NCBI GenBank assembly: GCA_036365455.1
Contig: JAWQUS010000030.1
Span: forward strand, 7,192,001 to 7,256,000
Length of the DNA stretch: 64,000 nt
Direction of reading: 5' to 3'
Source of the DNA: Macrosoma leucophasiata
Taxonomy: Eukaryota > Arthropoda > Insecta > Lepidoptera > Hedylidae
Positions 21,704-34,060 of the stretch are shown one piece after another (the first letter of the stretch is position 1; every line of letters starts with the position of its first letter). The notes under the pieces are model-generated. The model made no database searches. It was not told where the DNA came from and saw only the letters and a program-made list of their open reading frames with translations. A program made the translations under genes and the position numbers.

Positions 21704-21837
21704 CCCCCTTATCCATAAACGTAGATACGTTTTAGCTATAGAATGATTTGTCTTTGTCAGTTGCATTGCGCAGAATAGAAAAGGACAAAGCAGAGATTAG
21801 CAACACTTTAGCTAAAATACGTTTATGAATAAGGGGG
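21704..21837. mobile_element. Palindromic MITE with CCCCCTTAT ends
   Basis: Terminal inverted repeats of about 33 bp, CCCCCTTATCCATAAACG on the left and CGTTTATGAATAAGGGGG on the right, with TA on both sides. A decayed relative is at about 30978-31120. Confidence 0.7.
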
Positions 21838-22089
21838 CTAGTAGATAGGGCCTGTTATTTAGATTTCATCATTGATATCCATCATAAACGCCAATCATTA
21901 AAGGGTTTACAACAGGTATTTCCACATTGACGTATGTTTACAATACTCTCACTTCGGTACTTGCATGCAAACCAATAGTCCATTCTAATTAGGTTAGCCA
22001 ATCATCGTGAGGATTGCCGACGTCTCTTCTACATACGGTATATCTACACCTATATAATGAACTTGGATGTGCTTTGTTTATAGGAGCCT

Positions 22090-22462
22090 TTGTTTTATAT
22101 TATTTCACACATGCTTGTGAAATATATTTTATTTTTAAAGAAAAATGGAAAGAAAAATTTTATTTTCTTAATAATATTTTCGAAATAATATAAAACAATT
22201 ATTAAGGGTAAAAGCGACTTCTTTACGATATTCAATAAACTGAAAAGTCTATTATATCCGTTGCCTAACTAGCATAGTTGGTAATAGATGGCGCTGCTGC
22301 TACCATAAAGCAATGCAATAGATGTGAAGGAAAGATTTGACAAATCGGGCAGGGCTTCAGTAGCTCAATTGGAAGAGCGGCTGGACTAGATTCCCAGTAG
22401 GTCGCGAGTTCGAGTCTCGCCTGAAGTCAAATTTTTCTTTCCATTTTTCTTTAAAAATAAAA
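22090..22462 (+). mobile_element. Family D composite retroposon with inverted arm
   Basis: An 11-bp perfect duplication TATAGGAGCCT (22079-22089 and 22463-22473) sets the borders. The left end is an inverted arm (TTGTTTTATATTATTTC, ACATGCTTGTGAAATAT). The direct body, a 75-nt tRNA-like module (22355-22429) and the standard tail follow. Confidence 0.85.
22355..22429 (+). tRNA. tRNA-like module (family D)
   Basis: Same cloverleaf with a 9-nt anticodon loop as the modules near 7.4 kb; one base differs in the T arm (GAGTCTCGC). Confidence 0.5.
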
Positions 22463-22473
22463 TATAGGAGCCT

Positions 22474-23764
22474 GTTACGTCAGTCATGAATGCAAATTCT
22501 ATGTAATGGTAGGGTTAGTCCAAGGTGCTATTTTTGTAGTTACTCGAGCGCGTCAGATTATGATATGGAAGATATCTTGCACCCGGCTGGGTACCTCCAC
22601 CAAATCTATATCTGATGCGCTCGAATATCAGCAAATATCGCCTCTTGAGCTCCTCTACTTTAAGGTAAAGGCGGGATAGATACCTTAGTGGTCTAGTTTT
22701 CCAAAAATCGTCATCATACCGATAGAGGACGTGCTAATTGTACGTTACTGGGGGAAAATGACATTAAACATTTATGTACTTACATGATTTTATTGTACGA
22801 TTTTTCAAGCATTTAGGCTTACGGAAAAATGTTAAAGTTCTTTTACGAAGTAATTATACAAAGGTGCTAAGGATATGTCAGTTTTTTTCTACGATAAAAT
22901 AAATACCATTATGACCATTTCAGCTGTAACATGTCCACTGCTGGAAATTTATTTGATAGATATTTATGTGAGACGTTTCTACGTCATCTGTAATTATTTG
23001 AAAGTGTGGTAAGTTGACTTCTGGAAACTGATACCGTAATACTAAGGAGAGGGTCCTGTCAAGTACTTTAGTACTTATAGGTCAATGCTTATTACTTAAT
23101 ATTTTCATTACAGTATAACAATAACTAGTGATCGCCCAATAGTCGAAATTCGACCGCAATATAGTACATATAATTTAACTACGTTTAAATTCTACTAGTC
23201 AGCAGTAATATAACGTAAAAAACAACGTTAGTTATATTTTATTGTCTTTTATCATTTTATTAATTTTCAGACACGTTAAACATCAGTAACCATGCAATCA
23301 ACATAGTCTCAGTAAAGACTACTCTTTACTCAGTTATATTACTCTACTAATACAATAATATAACTGTTTAATAAAGATAATCACACTACCTCAATATTGA
23401 GGATAACAGCTATATTGAGGTAGCTGCAAACCGATAGTCCATTCTAATTAGGTAAGCCAATCACCGTGAGGATTGCCGACGCCTCCGATGCTCGATACCT
23501 GCCTATGTAATGAACTAGATAGTCTATAATGTACTATGTTTACTATATTGCGTCAATCATGAATGGCTACACATACAAATTCGGAGGGCGCTTTCGTCAA
23601 CAATATGATATTGTGGCTTCTATTTGTAAAAAATTAACGTATTACGTATTACGTAGTAACGTATTTAACGTATTTAGAAAAAATGGGCATTTGTTTACTT
23701 GTAATACCTATATTACTCATATTTTCCTTACTAGTACTACTAGTAGCGTACTTAGTAGTTTTAC
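22474..23764. other. Gene-free interval
   Basis: A ~90-bp repeat (ATAGTCCATTCTAATTAGGT..GTGAGGATTGCCGACG) at 23427-23520 also occurs at 21970-22060. The remainder is AT-rich without supported features. The frame at 23529-23849 runs into a SINE and is not a gene. Confidence 0.4.
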
Positions 23765-24067
23765 TTCTAGTAGCGTAGTGGTAGCAGGCCACTACTATTA
23801 CGCAGGAGGTCCTGGGTTCGATTCCCGGGTCGGGGACTATCAGAGATAACGGTTAAAAATCCTTTATCTCTGCTTCTATTGGGATTTTTCCATTTTCTGG
23901 AAGTTTCCCAGTACCCCGGAGTATGGTAATGTGCCCGAAGATGGCAACAGGTTCGCCACCTGTTACATGGGCCAAAACGTAACCGGCGAGTCGTGGGTGA
24001 ATGAATGCATGCATTTACCTCTGCCTACCCCTTCGGGGATTACAGGCGTGAAGTAACGTTTTTTTTC
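23765..24067 (+). mobile_element. tRNA-derived SINE, family C
   Basis: Full-length copy: head GTAGTGGTAGCAGGCC with box B GGTTCGATTCCC, then TTTCCATTTTCTGG, CACCTGTTACATGGGCC, CCCCTTCGGGGATTACAGGC, and a T-rich end. Confidence 0.9.
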
Positions 24068-25140
24068 CTTACTGACCTATTCCCATATGATGGTCGCACA
24101 AATGCTTTCTCATAAAATTGATTGCCAAATACCAACCTATTACTCGTCCCTCTCTTCATAGACTTATGTTTTATTAGTATTCTATTCATCAGCATCATTG
24201 TACGAGTATATGTAGTACACTACGCAAATGCTGTTATCGTGGACGTTACTAGACCGATTAATATACTTATAAGGTATTATTTCTTTTTACTTTGTTCAAC
24301 TAACCACCATTCCAAAACAAAGGATAGAATATCGGGTATTAAAGTATGTTTTAAGAATATTCATTATCCTAGACAATGTGTGATTTTGGTACTCTTGTAT
24401 GATTTTTCACTTCTTGCGCCTTTTTTCTATATTAGGATACACGTTACGATTAAAATTAGGGAACAGGTGGAACATAATCCTTATCTTTTGAATGTATAAT
24501 CGAAATACGGCGAACTTACTTAAGAACAGACGAAAAATTATTACGGTCCTCGTATATTAAAAGCAAAAACCTTCACAAATGCAACATAATATAACATACA
24601 AAATTTTGTTTACTTTAAAAAGCTTCGTTACGAAAAATATTTAAAAACGTAAATCAGAGTTCCAACGTAACTGGCAGTGCGCCGCATCAAAGGGCTGCCA
24701 ATTGACAATGGGGCCGGAAAGATCGAGTTTAACAAAGAACGAGCAGGAAGAGGCCGAGGGTTGAATAGTTTCACTTGCACAAGGGATCGGACGAAGGGAT
24801 ATACGAAAGTCGTTACTGAATTTCTCAAAAATATAAATGGGTCAGATGCGACAATTCACAGATGTAGAGATACATGGAAATAATTTGATTTATCGCCGAT
24901 AGTGTTGTCTATTTAAAATTTTGACATACTAGCTAATGGATGGTGTACGAATGCGACGAACGCGTACAGCATTCACATACACAGCCTACCTCTTCGGGAA
25001 ATACCGGCATAAAGTTACGTGTTAAAAACATATCAGAATCAGAAAATAATTTATTTATTTAGGATGACAAGCACCTCTTATGAAACGTCTTAAATAAATT
25101 AAAGCGAATTACAATTGATTTAAATCATAAAATATACAGT
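24068..25140. other. Gene-free interval
   Basis: Two open frames (24122-24499 and 24677-24883) have no recognised domain or splice support. A family C 3' fragment lies at about 24950-25022, and a reversed LINE tail (TATCAGAATCAGAA) at about 25029. Confidence 0.35.
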
Positions 25141-25146
25141 GTTCAT

Positions 25147-25375
25147 CAAGAAGCAATGCACGTCGAGCCTATGAAAGTGACAATCAACTTGTTTCGGCTT
25201 CATAGAGCGCTATCTCTGCTGCACACTGCCTACGTAAGCATCCGTAGTCCGGTATTGGTCAAAACTTGATCAAAATGGCCAATAAACGTCAAATAGGTAA
25301 GGTGCGAAAGAGATAACGCTCTACAGATCCGAAATAAGCCGACGTCTCTTCCTGAGGTCGATGTGCGTCATTTCT
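25147..25375. mobile_element. MITE-like element
   Basis: Ends are inverted (AAGAAGCAATGCACGTCGAG against GGTCGATGTGCGTCATTTCTT). An inner inverted pair is also visible (AGAGCGCTATCTC, GAGATAACGCTCT). A longer relative is at 59373-59733. Confidence 0.6.
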
Positions 25376-26227
25376 TGTTGGATACTGTACTTGTCAATTT
25401 ACAAACAAAATCATAATCAAGAATATCATCTATGATTAAACCAGGGAAGTATAACAGTAAAATATCTCATTTACCCTTTTAGAAAAATATAGGTACATTT
25501 TTTGTCATTCACTGGCAGAGTTCCAAAGGCCAATATGATCCGGGTAAAAACCACCACACAAAGATTTAGTCGGCTCTTATAATTTTTCTCTTGGAAATGA
25601 TTTTCCAATTTTCCAACAAATAACACAAATTTAATGTTAAACAATATATCAATCAATATTATACATTGATCATTACATTTAACAATATTATGGAGCTAGA
25701 TCAGCATTTAGTCTAACATTATTATCCTTGAGATAGTCCTCGAGCTTATCAGCTTATAAGCTTATAATTAGCTCATACAAATCATCAATAAAAATAATTA
25801 AGAAAAACCGGTAAGGGTACGGGCTTCAAAAAAACATGGAAATATATTCTAATTCCAAACAATAACTAACGCGTGACGTGCTTATGATGTGATGCTTTTA
25901 TGTAGTTACGACTATTTGATTAATTTGCTATTTAATTAAGTATTGTGGTTTGGTAGTCACTTTGCAGTCGTAATCAGAGCTTTTAAGAATTTTGAATAAA
26001 ACCGAATAAAAAAATTATGTCTCTTCCAGCACCATCTTAGCGGGTGGCGGCGTCGGCGTGGGGTGTAATTTGAACAAATGAGCGACTACTACGGAACCAA
26101 ATTAGATTCTCGCCTGCACTAGACCGACAGACTCGCCTCACTCACCCACAGATTACATCGCCGGCCACTTTACTGCTATTTGTATCCATATATCAACCAA
26201 GTCTGGGTATTTCTCTTATGCTTATAG

Positions 26228-26785
26228 TTTTTTTACATCATGAAAGTAGCAAACAAGCGTACAGTTCACGATGATAGTAAATATTAAAAGATTATAAATC
26301 TAAACATTCCCTAATTGTAGTATATGTGGTAAAGTGGAAGACGTATACCATATTTTGGTTGAATGTGTTCGAGGTGAGGCTCATCGCAGGGCTTCATTAG
26401 AAATAGGACATTGCAACAGTGTCCTGGCAGATCCTACTACGGATGACGCCAGAATACTGTTGCAACTATATCAATTGTCAATGAGCTAATGTTGTTTAAT
26501 TATTTTTTTAAATGAAGAATGTAATTTATGTGAACGTATAGAGCGTCATGGTCTTTGACCAAGCTCTTTAAATGGAGATTAAAAAAAAAAAAAAATCTAA
26601 ACATCTTCCTGGATAAAAGATTTCAATGTAGATGCGTTGCTACGCTTGAGGTATAGGCTGTGATAGATATTACGTGGCCGTACGTCATCTGATCGGAGTA
26701 CGATAGCGCTGAGTACTACCATTTAGGGGCAAATAGATTACGTAATGCGGTAGTATCTACGCCTACGGAACTCTACCATCAATGA
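26228..26785 (-). mobile_element. Family A element split by a LINE fragment
   Basis: Decayed family A sequence at 26228-26308 and 26605-26785 is separated by a LINE insertion bounded by the duplication AAATCTAAACAT. Confidence 0.75.
26309..26592 (+). pseudogene. 5'-truncated Jockey-like LINE 3' end
   Basis: Encodes a C-terminal CxxCGKxEDxxHxLxxC zinc-knuckle-like segment (CSICGKVEDVYHILVEC) typical of Jockey-group LINEs, then a stop, a short 3'UTR and a poly-A run. A perfect 12-bp duplication (26297-26308 and 26593-26604) brackets it, proving retroposition into the family A copy. Confidence 0.85.
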
Positions 26786-26824
26786 AAAATAATGGATGAA
26801 GTTGATTTTTTATTATTATCTGAA

Positions 26825-27155
26825 CGTAACTTCACGCCTCAACCGCACGCCTATAGCGTTAATATCCAAAGGGATGCGAAAAAAAATGCTTAAATGCATA
26901 AATTTAACCACCTACATGCAAACACCTACGATTCGCCAGTGAAGTTTTGGCCCAAGTAACAAGGTTATTGACTTCTCCAGGCACTTCTAAACTGCGAGGT
27001 GCTAGGAAAATTCCATGAAATGGAAAAATTCCAACAGAACCAGAGATAGAGGATTTTACACCTTTATCTCTCATTACCCCGACCAAGGAATCGAACTCAG
27101 GACACCAGCGTAGCAGTACCTAGTGGCCTGTTACCACTAAACTATTGAGGTAGTA
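26825..27155 (-). mobile_element. tRNA-derived SINE, family C
   Basis: Complete but diverged minus-strand copy, with box B at about 27080-27092 and the 3' CGTGAAGTTACG-like end on the left. A second, partial copy lies at 27203-27324. Confidence 0.75.
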
Positions 27156-27202
27156 GATTTGACGGTGCTATTTCGTTTTGATAAGTGTTGGTTATTATAG
27201 TT

Positions 27203-27324
27203 ATACCTCTGAGATACTGGGAAACTTCCAGAAAATGGAAAAATCCCAATAGAACCCGAGATAAAGGATTTTAAACCTTTATCTCTGATAGCCCCCGATC
27301 CGGTCATCGAACCCAGGACCTACT
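27203..27324 (-). mobile_element. SINE family C, partial
   Basis: Middle section from CTGAGATACTGGGAAACTTCC to the box B region (GGTCATCGAACCC, diverged). Both ends are missing. Confidence 0.65.
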
Positions 27325-28087
27325 TATAAATGTTCAAAAAACTTCTTATAAATGTTCAAAAATCAGCTAAAATCGGAATGATCCTACGGATTTTGGCAAA
27401 AATTGTCTATGTGGCAGCCATATAAGACATTTTATTATTAGAAAGAGACTAAGGTTATCTCAGAACGACCTTACTATCGCAATCTTACCGATATCCCACA
27501 AAAACACATCATGATTGAACAACACACACACAGCTACGAATTCCCATACACGCAAGGCACCAATCAGCGAATAAAAGCGCAGTCTTTTTAAATGAAATGT
27601 CTATTGACCGAATGCAAATAAATACCGTGTTATCCGGTGTTTGAACGGTGTTCAGAGAACTCGGAAGTCCGCGGTGCCCCCTCTAGTTCCTAATCAAAAA
27701 ATTGAACTTTCAATAAAGGGAATCATTAATTCTGCTTACGGAGGGCTCCTAACGAACTCCACAAGAATCTTGGGATGTTTTTGTCGGATAATTATTTGAA
27801 AGAAATACTTGAGCGTGCGAGGGGTTTATTCGGGTTTTTATCATGTAAGGTGGGATTAAGTGCATTTAAATGAATGATATATTAAATTACGTTCAATAAA
27901 GATATAGTTGCAAATGTATCCCTTTAAAAATGAATGAATAGAAAATATGTAATAAGGTACTTGCCTGCATTACCATTAGTGCATAAGTGAGAAGCCAGTA
28001 ATGTTCCGAGGAACTTTCATTAACTATGAAAGATAATTCAAGAACATTCAACTCATCATTCTTTATGTACCGAAGGCAGTAATCACA
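27325..28087. other. No gene seen
   Basis: Contains a short direct duplication of CTTATAAATGTTCAAAAA at 27323-27362. Otherwise unrecognised. Confidence 0.35.
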
Positions 28088-28363
28088 CATGCAGTTCACA
28101 TAGATGTTAAGTGACGACTGCAGCCTGTAGACATCTACACAAAAACCAGAGGTCAAAATGCAGATGCGTGGCCGTAACACCGAAGGTCTCAGGGGTGGAA
28201 ACTCCTGAGACCTAAGATGCTAGTGTGGTGTTATGTCTTCGTGATAGTCATTACTATCTAACCGGAGCATGATAGTGATGAAAACAACCAGTTGACAGAT
28301 AAATGATGTAACGTGGTGGCGCCACGCGCTCGAGCTCCTACATTTGGAACTCTACTACACGTA
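28080..28363 (-). mobile_element. Family A element, diverged
   Basis: The order of family A landmarks is kept (TGACTGCAGCCTGTAGACA-like, GTGTTATGTCTTCGTG, GGAACTCTACTACA) with many substitutions and a small internal duplication around CTCCTGAGACC. Confidence 0.65.
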
Positions 28364-28799
28364 AATATTAATCCTTCAACGAAATATATTCACAATACAA
28401 AGAGCAAAGAAAACGATAGAGCCGCAACAAACTGTCTCACCGGATATTGATCCGTTATTTTTCTCAGAAGCTATTAGAGTAATGCAGGCAATCCCCCGAC
28501 ATCGCTCGCCGACCGGCGAGAATTAATGATGCCCCTTATTGGAAGCACAATTTTTTGATTCCACCCCACTCCCCTCAGCTGTTCTGTCAAAGAATAAGGA
28601 ATGTCTCTGGACATTGAGTTAAAACATAAAATTCTATACATTACTTTTTTGTGTAAGTGTAGAAATCATTGTACGAAAAATACAATCTCTAATCAAAAAT
28701 TTAAATGGAAATAGTGGTCTCCAAACCGAACTCATGGTGTATGGTAATTTTTTACCAGTAGGTACTAGTAAAGTAGGTACCTATTTGAGCTAGAGAGCA

Positions 28800-29060
28800 A
28801 TTGGATGATGGCTTTAAAGCCATTTTGGTTAGACGGTAATCTCGCTAAAACTCGAGAACGGCTAACCTGATTTGACTAATTTTGGTTTTGAATTATTTTT
28901 GGTAGTCCAGGGAAGATTTAAAAGGTAGGAAAATATGAAGAAATTGAAGGGAAGTAGTAAAGCCATAATTTCATTTTCCCATACAAAAAGTCCGTATCTA
29001 TCAAACCTTTGACACATTATTTCATTCTGAGGCAATACGAAGTTTACCGGGTCAGCTAGT
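28800..29060 (+). mobile_element. Helitron 3' end
   Basis: Ends AATACGAAGTTTACCGGGTCAGCTAG followed by T, read in two parts as AATACGAAGTTTACC and GGGTCAGCTAG. A short GC hairpin followed by CTAG is the Helitron terminus. The 5' boundary is uncertain. Confidence 0.5.
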
Positions 29061-30366
29061 ATTTAATTATTATTTTTGGTACAGAAGCAAAACATATTAA
29101 ACTGCCAAGTGTTCACATGGAGGCCTTTAGTTTTCATCTCTAAGAAGACAAGAACCTCATGTTTTTGCGTTCGTTACAGCCATTTCATAAAAATTAAGTT
29201 AGGTTGTTTTACTTGTGATATTATTCCACCAAGATTTCTTCACCAATCTTTTGAAGACATATTAAATCCACAATCTGCACACAGCAGTAGAATTGATATA
29301 ATCAGCACACAATAGTAGAAACTGCACCTGTAAGGGAGAAACAAATTAGATTATGATCAATTTAGTTATACAAAGATCTTGCTTTGTCAATGAAATAGCA
29401 AAACATTTATTATATTTATATTTTCTTCGAGTATATGTTGTTTGGTACAAATTCTAACCGTGTTCGGTGATTGAATGCATTGGCATTACTGTTCATAACA
29501 TAGGCATTGACATCGCCGGCGGCAAAGGAAGCCAACAGAAGCCTTGTTTACACGATCCGGGTTTACATTAAAACAGACCCCAGTCGCTTTAAGGCATTAT
29601 TGGGTACAGCTCCGGATTATAGTATTATATGTCAAAAGGTTTGACGGAACTGTGATTTTTTAAACTTCAGGAAGTCTCGATTCATTAAACAGTGAACATG
29701 TCTCTCAAAGGAGAAAACCAATGTTTAGGTAATTGGTTGGTAATACAGTTAAAACTTAAACATTTTACGACTCTAATGATCCATGAAGTTTATTTATTTA
29801 CAAAAAATATTATATAACCAGAGAAACCTTTTATTTCGAAATCACACAAATCAAGTAGAACAATTTTGATGGTTGTGAACAAATTAATTGAACTGTGTAA
29901 AACAGAGAAAGCCCTTTACTACTGAATAGTTATATGTATATACGTCATCTCAAATCACCCTTTTTCTCTAACAATAATTTAATGTTTTTTTTTCTCGTTC
30001 ACACAAGTCTAGAGTTTTAATTTCTAACATTCTAACAATATCCTTACATCATTTTTATTTTTATGCAATCTTGTGAATTTTTAATGCATTCATAATCCAG
30101 AAATACAAGAATATTTAAAAACGATCACATGTGAAATAGACGTGGAATATGATCTGAAGAACCTATAGATAATCTAGAATATTCTAAAAATTTTATGAAT
30201 CTAAAATTATCGTTTTGTTGACTATGACAGCAAACCCATTACTACCTAAATATCTAAGTTAAGTAATCAAGTAACATTACAAAATCGATATGACGATAAT
30301 CCAACTGCCTACAGGAAAAACATGAAAACATTTGGTAAAGAAAATTTTCCAGTGTTTACAATCCTA
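29061..30366. other. No gene seen
   Basis: AT-rich. The 79-codon frame at 29076-29315 has no recognisable domain. Confidence 0.35.
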
Positions 30367-30765
30367 CAGGTGGTAGAGCTCGAGAGCGTAGGCACCATCA
30401 GGTAGGCAGGTTGGGTTCGGTACTATCGGGTTCCAGTTAAATGGTAATATGGCCTCCGGTATTTCTGTAGAAGTTTATAGGCTGCAATATTCACTTACCA
30501 TTCATATGAACTTTGACGATCCGGTTGGTCCAGCGGTTTGCGATGACCGTTTCATTCGAAGGGTCGCGGGTTCGATCCCCGCACCGGGACAAATATTTGT
30601 ATGGCCTATAGATATTTGTTTCGGATCTGGGTGTTTGTGCATGTGTTGTTTGTATACAACAGCACCCACCACACAGATTTATACCTACTGTGGGGCTGTG
30701 AGTGTAAGCGTATTTTATTTTATATGAACTACGTATTTGTTTCCACAATCATAACATTAAAAAAT
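30367..30765 (+). mobile_element. Family A element interrupted by SINE B
   Basis: The 5' and middle parts of family A (30367-30512) are followed, after the SINE, by its 3' end (30722-30765, ACGTATTTGTTTCCAC...CATTAAAAAA). Confidence 0.75.
30513..30721 (+). mobile_element. tRNA-derived SINE, family B, nested in family A
   Basis: Complete copy bounded by the perfect 9-bp duplication ATATGAACT (30504-30512 and 30722-30730). Box B GGTTCGATCCCC lies at about 30570. Confidence 0.9.
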
Positions 30766-31387
30766 GCGTGAAATAATTTGGTACTATAACGGTTCTAATC
30801 CCCTGGTCAGTCAGCCTGCGCTAATGATAAAGTGAGCTTTCTCTTTGACCAATTACCTAGACAAATGGTAGGTTCACTAACTAGTACCGTCAGTCCGACA
30901 AACTAACAATTTGCTCATTTATTGACTACCTAAAACATTATCGTAAAATATTTGAGGGCCTATATTCATTCACCCCATGTTTCATAAAGGTATAATTGAA
31001 ATGATATAGCTATATAATGCTATGTTGGCAATTGGGTTGTTAATTGCGCAAGGTAGAAAAAGGCAAAATAGTGGTTAGCAACTTTGCTATAATATGTTTA
31101 TCTCTATGTATACTGTGTATATAACATTTCAGGACGTTTGATATTTTCACTAAAATTAACGCATAATATTAACATTAGCGTCAGTTCTTTGGTTTATCAA
31201 TATCTACATCAGTTCTCTGGTTTGTCAGTAATTATTAAGAAAATTTTATCGCCCCAAGAATTAAACTGATGTTACATTTCATTGTAATAAGTAAACAGAC
31301 AGACAGAGTGTCTATTTATTTCTACTCCATTAACATAGCCCTGTAACAGGCAGACAAATTTATGACGAATCATCAGCAAGTATTCGT

Positions 31388-33085
31388 TAGTCCTTGAGCG
31401 TCTTATCCATCAGCAACTGAGTACATTTTTATCTAAGAACAACTTATTTAATCCTTTCCAATCTGGTTTCCGGTCTGGTCATAGCACGGTGACTGCTCTG
31501 GTCAAGATTACTGAGCATATTCGGCAAGGTATGGATAATCAACAGCTGACTGTAATGACTCTTTTGGACTTTAGCAACGCTTTTAACACGGTTGATTTCG
31601 ATATCATGCTGGCTATACTTCGTTCTCTCAACATATCTCCGACGGTAATTGATTGGTTTCGTAATTACTTGTTTGGTCGCCGGCAGCGTGTACGTGCAGA
31701 TGATCAATTTTCTACGTGGTGCAATGTCGCTGCTGGTGTACCACAAGGTGGCGTGTTGTCCCCTTTCCTTTTTTCCATTTTCATCAATTCTATCAGCAAT
31801 AATTTAACTTCTCTCTACCACTTATATGCAGACGACTTGCAGCTTTATACACAATCTGGTTTTGACGGCCTACATGAAGCCATACAAAATATGAACTGTA
31901 ACCTCACCAAAATGTCTAACTGGAGTAAAGCGTATGGTCTTCATGTTAATCCAGTTAAAAGTCAAGCTATTATTCTTGGTAGCTCTCGGTTGATATGCAA
32001 AATTGATTTTAATAAACTTCCTCCTATATTGCTTGATGGGTCTGTAGTTAAATATTGCAAAACTGTTAAAAATATGGGTGTAACTATGGATAGTTGTATG
32101 ACTTGGGCTCCGCAGGTTAGTGAGGTAAGTAGGAAGATGTTTGCTGCAGTTGGCTCTTTAAGGAGATTGCATAATTTTTTACCAATTGCCACTACAACAA
32201 TAATTACATTGCAAATACACAGATACAACAATTGCAAATACACAGATTACACTTGCTCGATCAATCCTATTTCCTATTTTAGATTATGCTGACATATGCT
32301 ATCTTGATTTAACTCAAACGCAGCTAAATAAACTTGAGCGTCTACAAAATCTCTGTATAAGGTTCGTATTTGGTTTACGCAAATACGACCATGTTTCTGA
32401 ATTTCGCGTTCAACTCAAGTGGCCCATCCGCCTTCGTAGGAATACTCATATTCTTTCACTTCTTTACTGTGTACTATTCTATCTCCACTATCCTCTTTAT
32501 CTCAAAGAACGTTTCCACTACCTTAGTCTCTCTAACTCCCACTTTCTACGTTCCTCTAATAATCTTCAACTCCTGACATACCTCCTCCTTTTACTCTAAC
32601 TCTTTTTCTAATGTAGCTGTACGTCTATGGAATGGGTTACCCAATAATATTCGGCAGCTGCAAACTCTTGAAACCTTTAAGAAACATCTGTTTGAGTTTT
32701 ACCTTTCCTCACAACAGTAGTCTTTTTTCTCGTTATCGTTTCATTATGTTATTATTTTTCTGATTTCTCTATTCAATTAACATGCATACGTACGTATTAA
32801 TGTGTATATAATTGTAACTGTATATGTATATATATAAAAGTATATATTTATATATATTATATATTTATGTATTATATTCCCTTTTAGAATCACTATTCAT
32901 TTATTTACTTATTCCCCGTACACCTTATCCCGGGGTACACTTATTTATACAATTCATTTCCTCCACCTGGTTGTCTGGAAGAGATCGCTTTTAGCGATAA
33001 GACCGCCAATTGTGCAAAATGTTTTATGTATCGTGAATGTCCTAATTGTTTTGGTGTACAATAAAGAGTTTATTATTATTATTCC
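31388..33085 (+). pseudogene. 5'-truncated non-LTR retrotransposon with YADD reverse transcriptase
   Basis: The frame from 31388 encodes SGFRSGHSTVTALV, DFSNAFNTVD, PQGGVLSPFLF and the catalytic YADD (HLYADDLQLY), then the thumb region. A 23-bp tandem duplication (TTGCAAATACACAGAT twice, 32210-32255) shifts the frame. The C-terminal part resumes in another frame (LDYADICYLDL, LKWPIRLRRN). No endonuclease domain is present. The 3' end is ATAAAGAGTTTATTATTATTATT, a CR1/Daphne-style ATT-repeat tail; the clade is inferred. Not functional. Confidence 0.85.
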
Positions 33086-33129
33086 ACTTATTTATTGATA
33101 CAACTTATTTCATAATTTTTTACATATAT

Positions 33130-33503
33130 ACCAACATCTCAAGAGGCTCTCGCTAGGTGGATGGATCAAGGGTCTGATACAGAAAGCAGTACTCCTCGGC
33201 ACGGCACGCATAGTGAGGAGGTTCCTGTCTCTGTGTCCCTAACCATCGGCAGCTTGGACCCTGCTTCCGGTGCCGGCGGCACACTATTTTTTATTTTTTT
33301 ATATATTATACATTTGTTGTTTTTTTTTATACATATGTATAAAAAAAACATTGTTGTTTTTTTTATACATATGTATAAAAAAAAACATGGTTAGGGACAC
33401 AGAGACAGGAACCTCCTCACTATGCGTGCCGTGCCGAGGAGTACTGCTTTCTGTATCAGACCCTTGATCCATCCACCTAGCGAGAGCCTCTTGAGATGTT
33501 GGT
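33130..33503. repeat. Perfect 117-bp inverted repeat
   Basis: Arms 33130-33246 and 33387-33503 are exact reverse complements as far as I can read. Landmarks are AGAGGCTCTCGCTAGGTGG and CCTCGGCACGGCACGCATAG in the left arm. The 140-bp spacer contains two ATACATATGTAT palindromes flanked by T/A runs. To the right, the sequence continues to GATGAGG(TTA)n, resembling a LINE 3' tail. Confidence 0.9.
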
Positions 33504-33645
33504 CGAGGCTCTTCGCTATCAGTCCGTTCACCGATACGACTATCGGTACAATGATGGCCTAATCCACATCCCACATGGCGACAACCTCGTGAGCCAGATC
33601 AAAGATGAGGTTATTATTATTATTATTATTCCGACATCTCTATTT

Positions 33646-33818
33646 TATGACTGTCTCAGTAGTGTTATAGCAGGCCACTACTGCTACGCGGTCCTGGATT
33701 CAGTCCTGAGTCGCGTACTACCAAAGATAAAGATGTGTTATCTGGTGCTGTTGGGATTTTTCTATTTTTTGGAAGTTTCCCAATGTCCAACCTCGGAATT
33801 TGGCAATGTTGACTTGAG
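33646..33818 (+). mobile_element. SINE family C, 3'-truncated
   Basis: Head with AGCAGGCCACTACTGCTACG and a degenerate box B, body to GGAAGTTTCCCAATG. The 3' third is missing. Confidence 0.7.
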
Positions 33819-33825
33819 ATAATAG

Positions 33826-34060
33826 ATGGAGATGGAGATCATAGACCATCACCATCAGACAGAACTCGACCTATTTGGTCATGGTATATATGGTCAGCCT
33901 TGGTCTTCCTGGGTCTCTGCAACCATCCACATTCGCATTGTATATCTGTTCAGTCATTCGCTCATTCGCTCATTCGACATTCCTTTTTCCTTTTTACACC
34001 GATACTATCATTCACACAAAGCCTCTTTCTTGTTACGTTATGTTACGTCTTATTTCTATT
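33826..34060 (-). pseudogene. LINE 3'-region fragment (reverse)
   Basis: Reverse complement of the decayed LINE at 15.9-16.1 kb: CCATCAGACAGAACTCGACC and CTTGGTCTTCCTGGG correspond to its SDGAVKS and GPGRPRLT coding positions. Confidence 0.7.

Noticed and set aside
24122..24499. 125-codon hydrophobic frame
   Set aside because: AT-rich composition readily gives such frames. No domain, no conserved motif, no splice or promoter context.
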